From Moorena sp. SS36440bin_2 (GTDB lineage: Bacteria > Cyanobacteriota > Cyanobacteriia > Cyanobacteriales > Coleofasciculaceae): DNA of 64,000 bases. The stretch is taken from positions 1 to 64,000 of the forward strand of contig WTKN01000435.1 of assembly GCA_011524395.1 (NCBI GenBank), read 5' to 3'. Every line of letters begins with the position of its first letter. Within the stretch, counting starts at the first letter, position 1. The notes beneath the pieces were generated by a model that worked only from the letters and a program-made list of their open reading frames with translations, did no database searches and was not told the DNA's origin. This document shows positions 26,199 to 35,406 of this stretch, piece by piece. Position numbers and translations under genes: made by a program.

Positions 26199-27416
26199 CT
26201 AAAGTACTTTTCCCCCTCTTCCCTTTCCTAGCAAAAATTTATAGGCTGCAAGAGTTTCCCTTGCCGTTCTCTCCCAAGAGAATAGCATTGCTCTTTCCTT
26301 ACCCTTTCTAATCAATTCCTCCCGCAATTGAGAATTACTGATAACCTTGACCATAGCATCTGCTAATTCAATAGGCTGATTAGGGTCAATTAAAATTGCG
26401 GCATCTCCCGCTACTTCAGGCAGGGATGAAGTATTAGAGGTAACTACTGGAGCACCCAAAGTCATCGCTTCTAAGACAGGTAGACCAAACCCTTCATAGT
26501 AAGAAGGATACACAAAAACATCGGCATTTGAGTAAAACCAGGCTATCAGTTGATCGGATAAGTAGCCCAAATGATGAATATGGTTTTTCCAAGGGGAGCT
26601 AGCAATATCCGCAAAAATAGATTCATAAGACCATCCTTTTTGCCCAATCAGTACTAACTGATGCTCAATTTGATGGCGTTGTTTTAAATAATTAAATGCT
26701 GCAATCAGAGTATTAATATTTTTCCTCGGCTCAAGAGTACTCACAAATAAAATATAGGGTTGGGCGCAGTCGTAATTAACTGATGTCAGCAAAGACTCAA
26801 TCTTGGGATTCGGTAAATTTAGTGTATTCGGTAAATCTAAAGTAGAGTAACGGCTAGCTTGAGGAATAACTTGGATGTTGTCAGGATTAACCTTTAGGTA
26901 ATTGACGATATCCTGTTTAGTAGACTGGGAAACAGTAATTACTAAATCAGTCCACCGTAAACATTGTTTTACCCGAGCAGTATAACTTTTAACAATTGAG
27001 TTAACATACTGAGGATATTTAATAAAGGTTAGGTCATGAATTGTCATAACCCGCAAGCTTTTTTTACAGGGATAAACCACATGGTCAGTACCATGGACGA
27101 TATCAGGAGTACCTAAGTATTGCTCACAATAAGGTAAGATCGGATTAGGTAAAGTGGCTAGTAAACTAGAGATTGTAACCGGTAACGGTATAGTTTTAAT
27201 ATCTATATTCTTAATCTCTAAATGCCTAGTTAGCACTTCAAGAAATGACCAATCACGAGATAACCATTGTCTTACACTTGGTTGATAGGCGACACTTAAC
27301 TGAAAGTCTTCCTGACTTTGTAGCTTATGGAGTGCCTTAATTAAATTTAAGGCATACATGCCAATGCCACTTAACTTATGGCGAATTGGTGTAGCATCAA
27401 CAGCAATTTTGATCAT
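26199..27416 (-). CDS. Family 4 glycosyltransferase
   Basis: The 405-residue GT-B enzyme starts [20 protein letters not shown] (the sugar-acceptor domain GxGxY loop). Its donor-site motifs are [40 protein letters not shown] and [34 protein letters not shown]. The E-x7-E pair in EGFGLPVLE is intact, so it is presumed active in surface polysaccharide or glycolipid assembly. It lies 32 bases downstream of the 560-residue gene on the same strand, and the two likely form an operon. Confidence 0.9.
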   Translation of the reverse strand: MIKIAVDATPIRHKLSGIGMYALNLIKALHKLQSQEDFQLSVAYQPSVRQWLSRDWSFLEVLTRHLEIKNIDIKTIPLPVTISSLLATLPNPILPYCEQYLGTPDIVHGTDHVVYPCKKSLRVMTIHDLTFIKYPQYVNSIVKSYTARVKQCLRWTDLVITVSQSTKQDIVNYLKVNPDNIQVIPQASRYSTLDLPNTLNLPNPKIESLLTSVNYDCAQPYILFVSTLEPRKNINTLIAAFNYLKQRHQIEHQLVLIGQKGWSYESIFADIASSPWKNHIHHLGYLSDQLIAWFYSNADVFVYPSYYEGFGLPVLEAMTLGAPVVTSNTSSLPEVAGDAAILIDPNQPIELADAMVKVISNSQLREELIRKGKERAMLFSWERTARETLAAYKFLLGKGRGGKVL

Positions 27417-27448
27417 TAGTCAAATAAGAATTGGTAATTGGTCATTAA

Positions 27449-29131
27449 CTAATGACTATAGATAAACTCTGTTCCGGTCAAGATGCCATCACAAATAACA
27501 TCTAATCCTTTACTTTTACCAGGAATAAATTCATTGAGATCACATACCTGAAGTTTAAATTCCGATGGATTACTTGCTTCGGTGGTCATCTCTAGGGGAA
27601 TCATGCGCCGGAAGAAAAAGTGATAGGCATACTTTCTTGCTCGTTTTATGATTGCCTCAGGTAACCCATCTCCTAGGGGTAACTGATCTAAATACTGAAC
27701 ATACTCTTCTACAGAACTCGCATCCATAGTGATGCCTTTATTACGAATCCACGCTTCTCCTGCAACAATTACAGGTATGCCCATGCTAGTCAACTCTACG
27801 CCCATTTTAGTGCCGTAGATCAGAGCCGCATTACATTGGAGGATAGCAGCATAAGTGCTAACGGGACTTTCTGGCGGAATGACAAACACATTTGGAGGCA
27901 GAGTGGGGAAAACCTGACAAATTTCCTCAAACAAGGGTTGACGCGATCGCAAAGTCCCTCGAATTTCTGCTGGGTGGATCCGAATTAACAACTGTAACTC
28001 TGGTCTTTTAGCAAAATAACGAATAGTTGTCAATACCCATTCCAGCATATTAGGAAAAGCATTGACTGGGTAATGGAGTTGAGCATCCCACATCACATTA
28101 GTCAGTAACCCAATACAAGGACGAGAAAAGTCTACTCCTACCGCATCAGTAATTTTGGTAAGGTCAAACTGAGGACTTTCATGGAACCAAATCCAATCCT
28201 GAGTTCCTTGCCAGCGACTTTTCAAATAGTCCATCAACTCCTGTTCCATCTGGGAAGTCCACGGTATAGTTTCCCAATTACTTACTGGCTCCCACATCAG
28301 CTGGTGATGATAGGTTTCATGGTGACTAAAGATAAAGCACTGTTTGCGATAAGCAGGATTCCAGTTCACCACCCGCACCCCTTCCTGACGGGCTACTTCA
28401 CCAGTCAACCCCTGAGGAACATAAATGCCATGATTAAATACAGCACACTCAACCTTAACCGTTTGGAGCAGCCGACGGGTTGCCCAAGTGGTGAGGATTG
28501 CCGCTTGGAAGTAACGCTTGAGAATCGGCTCAGCATTGGGTTCCCCTTCCAGGGAAGCACGAGCATAAAATCGCAGAGCTCCAGCTAAAGCGTGTTCTCC
28601 CACAGCTACCCCATCTAGGGTGTACTTTTCAATGTCAGCAATGGTTAGACTACTAGCTATCTCCTTGGCCTGTTGGTAATCCGTATCTGTGAGAAAGTCA
28701 CTGTAGCGATGGATAGTCAATCCTAGGGGCTTATAGATCCCATCGGCTAGGGGAAAGCAGTCGTTACACAAGTCACGTTTAGGACCATGGTTTACAAACA
28801 AGTCCTGTTTGGGATAAAAACTGACATCACACCAAAAACAAGCTGGTAAAATACCATCACAAAGCAAAATGTGAACTTGAGCACCCCTGAGGGTTAACCC
28901 CACTGCTAGTAGACTTTCTAAAGTGATGGAATGAATTTCCCCACCCACACTAGTAGCTACCAGAATCTTAGAGCCAGTTTGGGCAGCCTTTATGGCATTT
29001 TGCCATTGGTTTAGAGACCCTTTCAAGACCAAATCCCACCTGGGCTGATCTCGAATAATGCGCTGTCTACGCTTATAGAGCTTAACCCTGCGATGAAGGG
29101 ATTTGTTCCGCTTGAGAAACTCTTTGATCAT
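27449..29131 (-). CDS. Capsule-type polysaccharide biosynthesis protein, putative GT-B
   Basis: The 560-residue soluble protein begins with a very basic segment (MIKEFLKRNKSLHRRVKLYK), then GSKILVATSVGGEIHSITLE and a sugar-acceptor-type Rossmann domain. A CFWCDV/CNDCF cysteine pair lies near 116-144. The C-terminal half resembles capsular polysaccharide synthesis/export proteins of the KpsS/KpsC type: WDAQLHYPVNAFPNMLEWVL, LLIRIHPAEIRG and the final NAALIYGTKMGVELTSMGIPVIVAGEAW, which mimics a GT-B donor loop. The substrate is unknown. It is the first gene of a two-gene unit with the GT4 gene. Confidence 0.65.
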   Translation of the reverse strand: MIKEFLKRNKSLHRRVKLYKRRQRIIRDQPRWDLVLKGSLNQWQNAIKAAQTGSKILVATSVGGEIHSITLESLLAVGLTLRGAQVHILLCDGILPACFWCDVSFYPKQDLFVNHGPKRDLCNDCFPLADGIYKPLGLTIHRYSDFLTDTDYQQAKEIASSLTIADIEKYTLDGVAVGEHALAGALRFYARASLEGEPNAEPILKRYFQAAILTTWATRRLLQTVKVECAVFNHGIYVPQGLTGEVARQEGVRVVNWNPAYRKQCFIFSHHETYHHQLMWEPVSNWETIPWTSQMEQELMDYLKSRWQGTQDWIWFHESPQFDLTKITDAVGVDFSRPCIGLLTNVMWDAQLHYPVNAFPNMLEWVLTTIRYFAKRPELQLLIRIHPAEIRGTLRSRQPLFEEICQVFPTLPPNVFVIPPESPVSTYAAILQCNAALIYGTKMGVELTSMGIPVIVAGEAWIRNKGITMDASSVEEYVQYLDQLPLGDGLPEAIIKRARKYAYHFFFRRMIPLEMTTEASNPSEFKLQVCDLNEFIPGKSKGLDVICDGILTGTEFIYSH

Positions 29132-29272
29132 TTGATGGTTGACGGTTGAGTGTGAACAAGTGACAGTCAGCTAAGCCGGATTACTAGCATATTACTTTTA
29201 CCATAGAGGTTTAGAGATCATTGCTTTTGTATTTACTTTATGTAATCGTCACTGTAACCCCAAGCCAAAACT

Positions 29273-30217
29273 ATGCGAGAACTCTATCCCCCCATCGAAC
29301 CTTACAACCAGGAAACCCTAAAAGTTTCTAACCTCCACACCATTTATTTTGAAGAGTCCGGTAACCCACAAGGTCAGCCAGTAGTCGTATTACACGGAGG
29401 ACCAGGAGGTGGTAGCCAAGCGGTTTATCGTCAATACTTTGACCCACAGAAATGGCGAATTGTCATGTTTGACCAACGGGGTTGTGGTAAAAGTATCCCC
29501 CATGCTGAACTTGAGCAGAACACGACTTGGGATTTAGTTAGTGATATCGAAAAACTTCGAGTAAAACTAGGTATTGAGCAGTGGGTAGTTTTTGGCGGTA
29601 GTTGGGGTAGTACTCTTTCTTTAGCCTATAGTCAAACCCATCCTGAACGCTGTCTAGGACTGATATTGCGTGGGATTTTTATGTTCAGGCAAAAAGAACT
29701 TCGTTGGTTATATCACGAGGGGGCAAGCTATATTTTTCCTGATGCTTGGGAAGACTATATCAAACCGATTCCAGAAGCGGAACGCCATGATCTAATTTCT
29801 GCTTACTATCGACGGTTGACCAGTCCGGATCCTCAAACCCGCAATTCAGCAGCTCGGGCTTGGTCAATTTGGGAGGCAAGTATCAGTAAACTCTTTCAAG
29901 ACCCAACCCTAATCCAAAAGTTTGGTGAGGGGGAATTTGCTGATGCGTTTGCCAGAATTGAATGTCATTACTTTGTCAATAAAGGCTTTTTTGAACGAGA
30001 AGACCAGTTACTGAGGAATGTAGACCGGATTAAATCTATCCCTGGGGTGATTGTCCAGGGACGCTATGATGTGGTCTGTCCGATGGTATCAGCTTGGGAA
30101 TTACATCAGGCTTGGCCAGAAGCTGAATTGATTGTGGTACCTGATGCCGGTCATTCCATGTCAGAACCAGGTATCCGCAGTGCTTTGATCGAAGCAACGG
30201 ATAAGTTTTTAACCTGA
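29273..30217 (+). CDS. pip: Prolyl aminopeptidase
   Basis: The 314-residue alpha/beta hydrolase removes N-terminal proline from peptides (family S33). The oxyanion-hole motif VVLHGGPGGGS, the nucleophile elbow FGGSWGSTLSLAY (Ser near 108), the Asp in VQGRYDVVCPM and the catalytic His in VPDAGHSMSEPG are all present. The family start MRELYPPIEPYNQETLKVS is intact. It is cytoplasmic, monocistronic and divergent from the capsule-type gene. Confidence 0.95.
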   Translation: MRELYPPIEPYNQETLKVSNLHTIYFEESGNPQGQPVVVLHGGPGGGSQAVYRQYFDPQKWRIVMFDQRGCGKSIPHAELEQNTTWDLVSDIEKLRVKLGIEQWVVFGGSWGSTLSLAYSQTHPERCLGLILRGIFMFRQKELRWLYHEGASYIFPDAWEDYIKPIPEAERHDLISAYYRRLTSPDPQTRNSAARAWSIWEASISKLFQDPTLIQKFGEGEFADAFARIECHYFVNKGFFEREDQLLRNVDRIKSIPGVIVQGRYDVVCPMVSAWELHQAWPEAELIVVPDAGHSMSEPGIRSALIEATDKFLT

Positions 30218-30422
30218 CTGGTTAACAAGCAGCCTTGTTAGCCTTACAGGAGGAACGAGTTAAGCATTCAGCGATCAACGATCAGCGATTAGTTATCACC
30301 TTATGGGTTAATCACTCTGATTGGGAAAATCCGAAAAATTGGGTTGGCAGTAGCAATTCCCTGTGGGAGTATCTCTCTTGTAAATTTAGTGAAGACATAA
30401 ACCCCAAAATACCATTTCAAAA

Positions 30423-31010
30423 TTACCAAATTGTTGAAAGATCTAACACAAATCCTGGCAAGACATCTTCTCCAGACATAGTATCAGGATTGTTGATAAT
30501 TTCTACAGCTTGATGGGGACGAGAAATTTCAGTTTTTCGCTGTTTTCGGTTAATCAACCAGCCAAGTCTTGCCCCGTTTTCCATGTATTCTCGCATTTTA
30601 CTACGGGTTTTTTCGAGGGAATCGCTAGGAGACATTAACTCTACTACGAAATCGGGACATATGGGGGCAAATCTTTCTTGTTCAATGGGGGTTAAACAAT
30701 CCCAGCGCTCTTGCTGAACCCAAGACGCATCAGGAGAGCGGTCTGCACCATTGGGAAGTGTAAATCCAGTGTTAGAGTCAAACACTTTACCCAGATTGTT
30801 CTGGCGACTCCAGGCTTTGAGTTGATAGATTAAATCAGCATTTCGTTCACCTGTGGTGCTACCTGTAGGTGACATAATAATTAATTTTCCAGTCGCAGTG
30901 CGCTCAAATCTCAAGTCGCTGTTGTCGTGACATAGTTGCCAGAATTGTTCGTCCGTTAAGTCCAGCTTTAATTCTAGAGTAGGGGGTAAGGAGATAGTGG
31001 TAGTATTCAT
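30423..31010 (-). CDS. Uma2-family (DUF820) restriction-like protein
   Basis: The 195-residue protein belongs to the Uma2/DUF820 family, which is hugely expanded in filamentous cyanobacteria and has a PD-(D/E)xK-type fold. Motifs seen are LTDEQFWQLCHDNSDLRFER, GKLIIMSPTGSTTGERNADL, FDSNTGFTLPNGADRSPDAS, CPDFVVELMSPSDSLEKTRS and MREYMENGARLGWLINRKQR. Catalytic Asp, Glu and Lys positions look intact (PDFVVELMS). Function is unproven; nuclease activity is predicted from fold. The spacer on its 3' side contains a short unconvincing plus-strand ORF. Confidence 0.9.
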   Translation of the reverse strand: MNTTTISLPPTLELKLDLTDEQFWQLCHDNSDLRFERTATGKLIIMSPTGSTTGERNADLIYQLKAWSRQNNLGKVFDSNTGFTLPNGADRSPDASWVQQERWDCLTPIEQERFAPICPDFVVELMSPSDSLEKTRSKMREYMENGARLGWLINRKQRKTEISRPHQAVEIINNPDTMSGEDVLPGFVLDLSTIW

Positions 31011-31173
31011 GAAAACTCTCTAAATATTGAAAGTTTATCTAGTGTGTTTGTAAAGGATGCCTGAAAACTTTAATTAACGATTAACGGGTCTTAATTACCT
31101 AGTATTTTAAGGGAAAGCTTGAAACGAGGAAAACCCTTAACCCAATTGAGTACTGATCTTAGAATTAATAAGA

Positions 31174-32373
31174 TTAAACCTGAAATCCCATAGCCTGAAG
31201 TCCCTGACGAAGACGTTGAGCTTCAGCTGGGTTATGGGTTTCGTGAAGTGCGATCGCTTTTTTAAATGCCGATAAACTCTGATCAACGTTGCCCAATTTA
31301 AGCCAAACCACTCCCAAGTTTTGATAAGCCTCTCCATACTCTGGGTTGAGTTGAATCGCTTGCTGATAGGATGCGATCGCATTTTCCATCTGACCCAAAG
31401 CCTTCCAAGTCATGCCCAGATTATTATGTCCAAGGGCAAAACTTGGGTCTATATTAACTGCCATTTCATAAGCAGTTTTGGCGTGATTCAACTCCCCTGC
31501 TGTTAACAACAAACTGCCCAAGTTATTGTAAGCTCCTAATTTCAACTGGGGCAAAATCTGTTGTTGAATCGCCTGTTGGTAATGTATTGCTCCTGAATTC
31601 AGCTCTCCTTGGCGAGTATAAGCATTCCCCAGATGGTAGTGCAGTTCAAATAATACCGCTGGCTCTAGCTCCGTGCTAGTTAAACCACGCTTGAGTAACT
31701 CCACACCCTGGTCTACTTGATTATTTTGAATATAAAGCGCCCCGAGTTTACTACACACATAAGCATCAAACGGATGACTAGCCAGATAGCCTTCCATCGC
31801 CGTAAGGGCTCTAGTCAACTTATTCCGTGATGCGATCGCATCATAGCTATAACCGTAGTGTAAAATTCCCACCTGGGACAGAGACACCACCTGCCATTGG
31901 GGTTCTCGTTGTAAAACTTGCGCTACAGTATCATCGACCATAGCATGATAGGGGCGAGAAAAGCGAATCTCTGGGTGATAGCGAAATAAACGGGACACCA
32001 GAGAATAGGGAGATTGAGTAGCACCCACTTCTTGCCGGACTAGATTAATAACTAGATAGGAACTATTTTGGATAGCCTGCTTAATTTCCGGTACAACCTC
32101 CGGTTTCAACACTTCATCAGCATCCAACACCAGTACCCATTCCCCTTCCACATAACTCAACGCCTGATTGCGAGCAGCTGCAAAATCATTGCACCATTCA
32201 AACTGATAAACTTTAGCGCCATAGCTTTCCGCCACCTCAATCGTCCGATCCGTTGAACCTGTGTCTAGGACGACCATCTCATCCACTACATCCTTGACAC
32301 TACTCAAACATTGTGGTAAAGAGTCTTCTTCATCTTTAACAATCATGCATAGGCTAAGCATGGCATTAGTCAT
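31174..32373 (-). CDS. Family 2 glycosyltransferase with TPR repeats
   Basis: The 399-residue protein has an N-terminal GT-A glycosyltransferase domain (LSLCMIVKDEEDSLPQCLSS, then VVLDTGSTDRTIEVAESYGA and the DxD motif VLVLDADEVL). At least four tetratricopeptide repeats follow, from about 230 onward (LHYHLGNAYTRQGELNSGAI; AYNNLGSLLLTAGELNHAKT; GHNNLGMTWKALGQMENAIA; AYQNLGVVWLKLGNVDQSLS). The architecture is common in cyanobacteria for surface glycan synthesis; the TPRs probably mediate partner binding. It is a single gene, and the upstream spacer is packed with repeats. Confidence 0.9.
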   Translation of the reverse strand: MTNAMLSLCMIVKDEEDSLPQCLSSVKDVVDEMVVLDTGSTDRTIEVAESYGAKVYQFEWCNDFAAARNQALSYVEGEWVLVLDADEVLKPEVVPEIKQAIQNSSYLVINLVRQEVGATQSPYSLVSRLFRYHPEIRFSRPYHAMVDDTVAQVLQREPQWQVVSLSQVGILHYGYSYDAIASRNKLTRALTAMEGYLASHPFDAYVCSKLGALYIQNNQVDQGVELLKRGLTSTELEPAVLFELHYHLGNAYTRQGELNSGAIHYQQAIQQQILPQLKLGAYNNLGSLLLTAGELNHAKTAYEMAVNIDPSFALGHNNLGMTWKALGQMENAIASYQQAIQLNPEYGEAYQNLGVVWLKLGNVDQSLSAFKKAIALHETHNPAEAQRLRQGLQAMGFQV

Positions 32374-32384
32374 TGGTTAGGAGG

Positions 32385-32583
32385 TTGAACGCGCAAGCGT
32401 GGGCTGTTGGCCAAGGTTAGACGGTTAATGGTTGAAGATTAGACGGTTGAACGCGCAAGCGTGGCCGAACGCGCACGCGTGGCCTAAAGGCCAAAAGGCC
32501 AAGGTTGAAGATTAGAGCCTTAACAATTAAAACCTGGATTGATAACATTCAACATTCAACCTGCAACCTTCAACCTTCAACCT
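32385..32583. repeat. Cluster of palindromic and AAC-rich intergenic repeats
   Basis: This spacer contains three copies of GAACGCGCAAGCGTGG-like units (gaacgcgcaagcgtggg at about 32389, gaacgcgcaagcgtggc at 32450, and gaacgcgcacgcgtggc at 32467). They are joined to the palindrome tggcctaaaggcca/aaaggccaa and the string ggttgaagattag. The right end has a run of aacattcaacctgcaacctt variants. Similar words occur inside pbpC near 39.2 kb and in the coiled-coil gene at 15.1 kb. Confidence 0.75.
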
Positions 32584-32598
32584 CTAAAATCACCAATA

Positions 32599-33678
32599 TC
32601 AAACTGTCACCGAAGCTTGAGGTCGAGCAAAAATCATCCTACCTGCTGACGTCTGCAACGCTGAGGTAACAATAACTGGCAGTTCAACACCCATGTGTTT
32701 ATACCCTTCTTCTACCACTACCATTGTGCCATCATCGAGATAACCAACTCCCTGGGTAGGTTCTTTACCCCCCTTAAGAATTTTCAGCTCTAGGATGTCA
32801 CCCGGTAGATAAAGAGGACGCACAGCTTGGGCTAAATCATTGACATTCAACACTGGCACCTTTTGGAGCTTAGCCACTTTACTCAAGTTGTAATCATTAG
32901 TTAAAAGAGTGCCATTAATTTCCTGGGCAAAACGTACCAATTTGGTATCTACAGTTTGTAGGTCATCGTAATCAGCGGAATGGATCACCAAGCGTTCTGG
33001 GTAAACAGCTTGCATCCGATTTAGGATATCTAGCCCCCGCCGTCCCCGAGTTCGCTTCTGATCATTGGCAGCATCCGCAAGTTGCTGCAATTCTAGTAAG
33101 ACAAACTGGGAAACCAGAATTTGACCTTCGATAAAACCCGTCTCAAGCAGTGCTTCGATCCGACCATCAATGATACAGCTAGTATCTAGAACTTTACTTG
33201 AGGCTGGTTTGAGAGTGCCTTCTGCCACTAAAACTGATTCAAGGCTGTTAGGATTGATCAGCTGCAAGAAGGTGCGACCATGGGTATCGGCTAGACTAAT
33301 CCCCAAGAAGGAAAACATCACACTTCCTAAAATGGCAGTCAGGGGTTTGATGAAGGAAAATTCCGAAGGGATGGGCAGTAAGAAAATTGGAGCTAGCATC
33401 AAATTAGCTAACAGCAGTCCCAGGATCAGACCAATAGCCCTGGTCAAAATTACCTCAATCGGCATTTTTCTCACTTGGGCTTCTACCCGACGGTAAGTTA
33501 CTTGGGCCATTAACCCTAGTGCTAGCCCGATAATGGCACCAAAACATGCAGTAGTAGAGCGTAAAGCTGTCAAATTGCTGACTTGATCTTGCACATGACC
33601 GGGTAGCAATTCCACACTGTCGAAGCCTATGCTTGCTGCTGCTATGATAAATAAAAGTATAATGACGAAGTCAAGCAT
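32599..33678 (-). CDS. PIN/TRAM domain membrane protein (YacL-like)
   Basis: The 359-residue protein has four hydrophobic segments in the first 150 residues (FVIILLFIIAAASIGFDSVE; TTACFGAIIGLALGLMAQVT; AIGLILGLLLANLMLAPIFL; LTAILGSVMFSFLGISLADT). A PIN nuclease domain follows at about 160-285 (KVLDTSCIIDGRIEALLE with its Asp pair; NGTLLTNDYNLSKVAKLQ), then a C-terminal TRAM RNA-binding domain (PGDILELKILKGGKEPTQGVGYLDDGTMVVVE). B. subtilis YacL and its relatives have this layout; an RNA-processing role is inferred. It is transcribed away from hemW. Confidence 0.9.
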   Translation of the reverse strand: MLDFVIILLFIIAAASIGFDSVELLPGHVQDQVSNLTALRSTTACFGAIIGLALGLMAQVTYRRVEAQVRKMPIEVILTRAIGLILGLLLANLMLAPIFLLPIPSEFSFIKPLTAILGSVMFSFLGISLADTHGRTFLQLINPNSLESVLVAEGTLKPASSKVLDTSCIIDGRIEALLETGFIEGQILVSQFVLLELQQLADAANDQKRTRGRRGLDILNRMQAVYPERLVIHSADYDDLQTVDTKLVRFAQEINGTLLTNDYNLSKVAKLQKVPVLNVNDLAQAVRPLYLPGDILELKILKGGKEPTQGVGYLDDGTMVVVEEGYKHMGVELPVIVTSALQTSAGRMIFARPQASVTV

Positions 33679-34100
33679 TCTTCCTTTCCAATTGGTTTTG
33701 TAGTTGGTTTTTTAGGAAAACTTTTAAAACGATTGCATAAACTGTCGTCAACCTGATAGTCAACAACTATATTTAGTATATCGTTTACATCGCTGTCTTT
33801 TCTGATACGACTTAGCTTCAGTAAACCGTTGAATTGCCTAGGCTAACCGAGGAATAGCTTGGGCAATTCTCTGGGCTGGAGTTATCTGCTCAAGGGAGTT
33901 ACAGGGTCCCTACTGTTGACTCTTCTTAAGCGGGTAATCTCGCTCCGGAGGAGATTGAGGTTAGCCAAAAGATGATCATAAAACTAATAAAAAATTTATT
34001 TAATTAATAACTGTTCATCCCAGGGATCGGATTGGCTTACCTGATTAAAGTATTACCATAAAAAGCCAGTGGTCAATTTATTACATAATTATGAGAAATT
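33679..34100. promoter_or_regulatory. Divergent spacer with hairpin and repeats at the hemW start
   Basis: This 422-base spacer has a GC hairpin AATCTC..GAGATT (33936-33956, with CTCC/GGAG inside). The word ATGAGAAATT begins at 34091, overlapping the hemW start. No gene was detected. Two promoters must lie here, one for the PIN-TRAM gene and one for hemW. Confidence 0.4.
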
Positions 34101-34118
34101 ATGAGAAATTATGAGAAA
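34091..34118. repeat. Three tandem ATGAGAAATT units spanning the hemW start
   Basis: The 10-base unit ATGAGAAATT occurs at 34091, 34101 and, with its last bases changed to ATGAGAAAGT, at 34111. Ten is not a multiple of three, so only the middle ATG (34101) is in frame with hemW. Slippage in this array would move the start codon relative to the coding frame. Confidence 0.8.
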
Positions 34119-35351
34119 GTTTGCGATTCTTTAAGAGTCAGTGCTGCTTATGTTCATATTCCGTTTTGCCGACGTCGATGCTATTACTGTGATTTTCCAG
34201 TCTCTGTGGTAGGGGATAAGGCCACACAGGGTACCTCTAGCATGATTGACCAGTATGCCGAGGTGTTATGTCAGGAAATTAATATAACTCCACTAACCAC
34301 AAGCAGTTTAGACACGGTTTTCTTTGGGGGTGGAACCCCCTCCCTGCTCACAGTTGAACAACTAGCAAAAATCCTAGATACCTTAGACAGGCGCTTTGGA
34401 ATTGCGGCTGATGCGGAGATATCCATGGAGATGGATCCAGGAACTTTCACCAAAGATCAGTTAACGGGATACCGAGATTTGGGGGTCAATCGAGTCAGCT
34501 TAGGGGTTCAGGCATTTCAAGATAAATTACTGAGCAATTGTGGCCGTACCCATGACTCTAAAGATATCGTCACTGCTATCGAACTGATCCATCAAGTAGA
34601 GGTTCCCGAATTTAGTCTTGATTTAATCTCTGGTCTACCGGATCAAACCTTAGAACAATGGCAGGAGTCTCTGGAAATAACGGTCAAGATTGCCCCTACC
34701 CACATTTCTAGCTATGACCTAGTGCTTGAGCCTGTCACTGCCTTTGGCCGCCAATACACTTCTGGAACTAAGCCGTTACCGACTGATGAAACCACTGCCG
34801 TGATGTACCGCTTAGCACAGCAGGTGTTTACTAGCGTGGGGTACGAACATTATGAAATTTCTAACTATGCCTTGCCTGGTCATCAATGCCGTCACAATCG
34901 GGTGTATTGGGAAAACCGCCCTTATTACGGTTTTGGCATGGGTGCAGCTAGCTATACTCAAAGGTGTCGGTTCACTAGACCACGGACGAGGCGGGAGTAT
35001 TATGCTTGGGTGGAACAGTTGGTAGAAGCGGGTGGGGTTTCCGATGGCTCACCCACGAATTCAGAGGATGTTTTGTTAGAAACCCTAATGCTAGGTCTAC
35101 GCTTGGCAGAGGGGTTGAGTCTGTCTATGCTAGCTCAGAGGTTTGGGGAAAAAATTCTGGAACAGATTTGGACGGCTTTGCTGCAATACTACGGTTGTAA
35201 CTGGGTAGAGGTTGTGGGAGATAATGGCGAAAGGGTTAATTTATCCGATGGTCAGAGGTTACCAGTGGCAGGACGGTTGAGATTAACTGACCCGGAAGGG
35301 TTTTTGTTCTCCAATACCATTCTGGCTGACTTGTTTAATCTGTTGGGGTAG
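34101..35351 (+). CDS. hemW: HemW-like radical SAM heme chaperone
   Basis: The 416-residue protein is the HemN-like HemW, first named oxygen-independent coproporphyrinogen oxidase and now known as a heme chaperone. It carries the radical SAM cluster HIPFCRRRCYYCDF (Cys-x3-Cys-x2-Cys, residues 21-28), SAM-binding VFFGGGTPSLL, and SLDLISGLPDQTLEQWQESL. The C-terminal HemN_C domain follows (YGFGMGAASYTQ, then RLRLTDPEGFLFSNTILADL). HemN itself would need a fourth N-terminal Cys, which is absent. Translation starts at the ATG in the tandem repeat; the weak upstream region is odd. rsmI follows within 60 bases. Confidence 0.9.
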   Translation: MRNYEKVCDSLRVSAAYVHIPFCRRRCYYCDFPVSVVGDKATQGTSSMIDQYAEVLCQEINITPLTTSSLDTVFFGGGTPSLLTVEQLAKILDTLDRRFGIAADAEISMEMDPGTFTKDQLTGYRDLGVNRVSLGVQAFQDKLLSNCGRTHDSKDIVTAIELIHQVEVPEFSLDLISGLPDQTLEQWQESLEITVKIAPTHISSYDLVLEPVTAFGRQYTSGTKPLPTDETTAVMYRLAQQVFTSVGYEHYEISNYALPGHQCRHNRVYWENRPYYGFGMGAASYTQRCRFTRPRTRREYYAWVEQLVEAGGVSDGSPTNSEDVLLETLMLGLRLAEGLSLSMLAQRFGEKILEQIWTALLQYYGCNWVEVVGDNGERVNLSDGQRLPVAGRLRLTDPEGFLFSNTILADLFNLLG

Positions 35352-35406
35352 GGACTGGTGATTTGTTGATTAACCGCAAAGACGTAAGGATACGCAAAGA
35401 AGACAA

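Noticed and set aside
28181-28588. 135-codon plus-strand ORF inside the capsule-type gene
   Set aside because: Antisense shadow of a strong coding region without its own start signals.
30235-30513. 92-codon plus-strand ORF after the prolyl aminopeptidase gene
   Set aside because: Starts in repeat-like spacer, overlaps the Uma2 gene in antisense and shows no family features.
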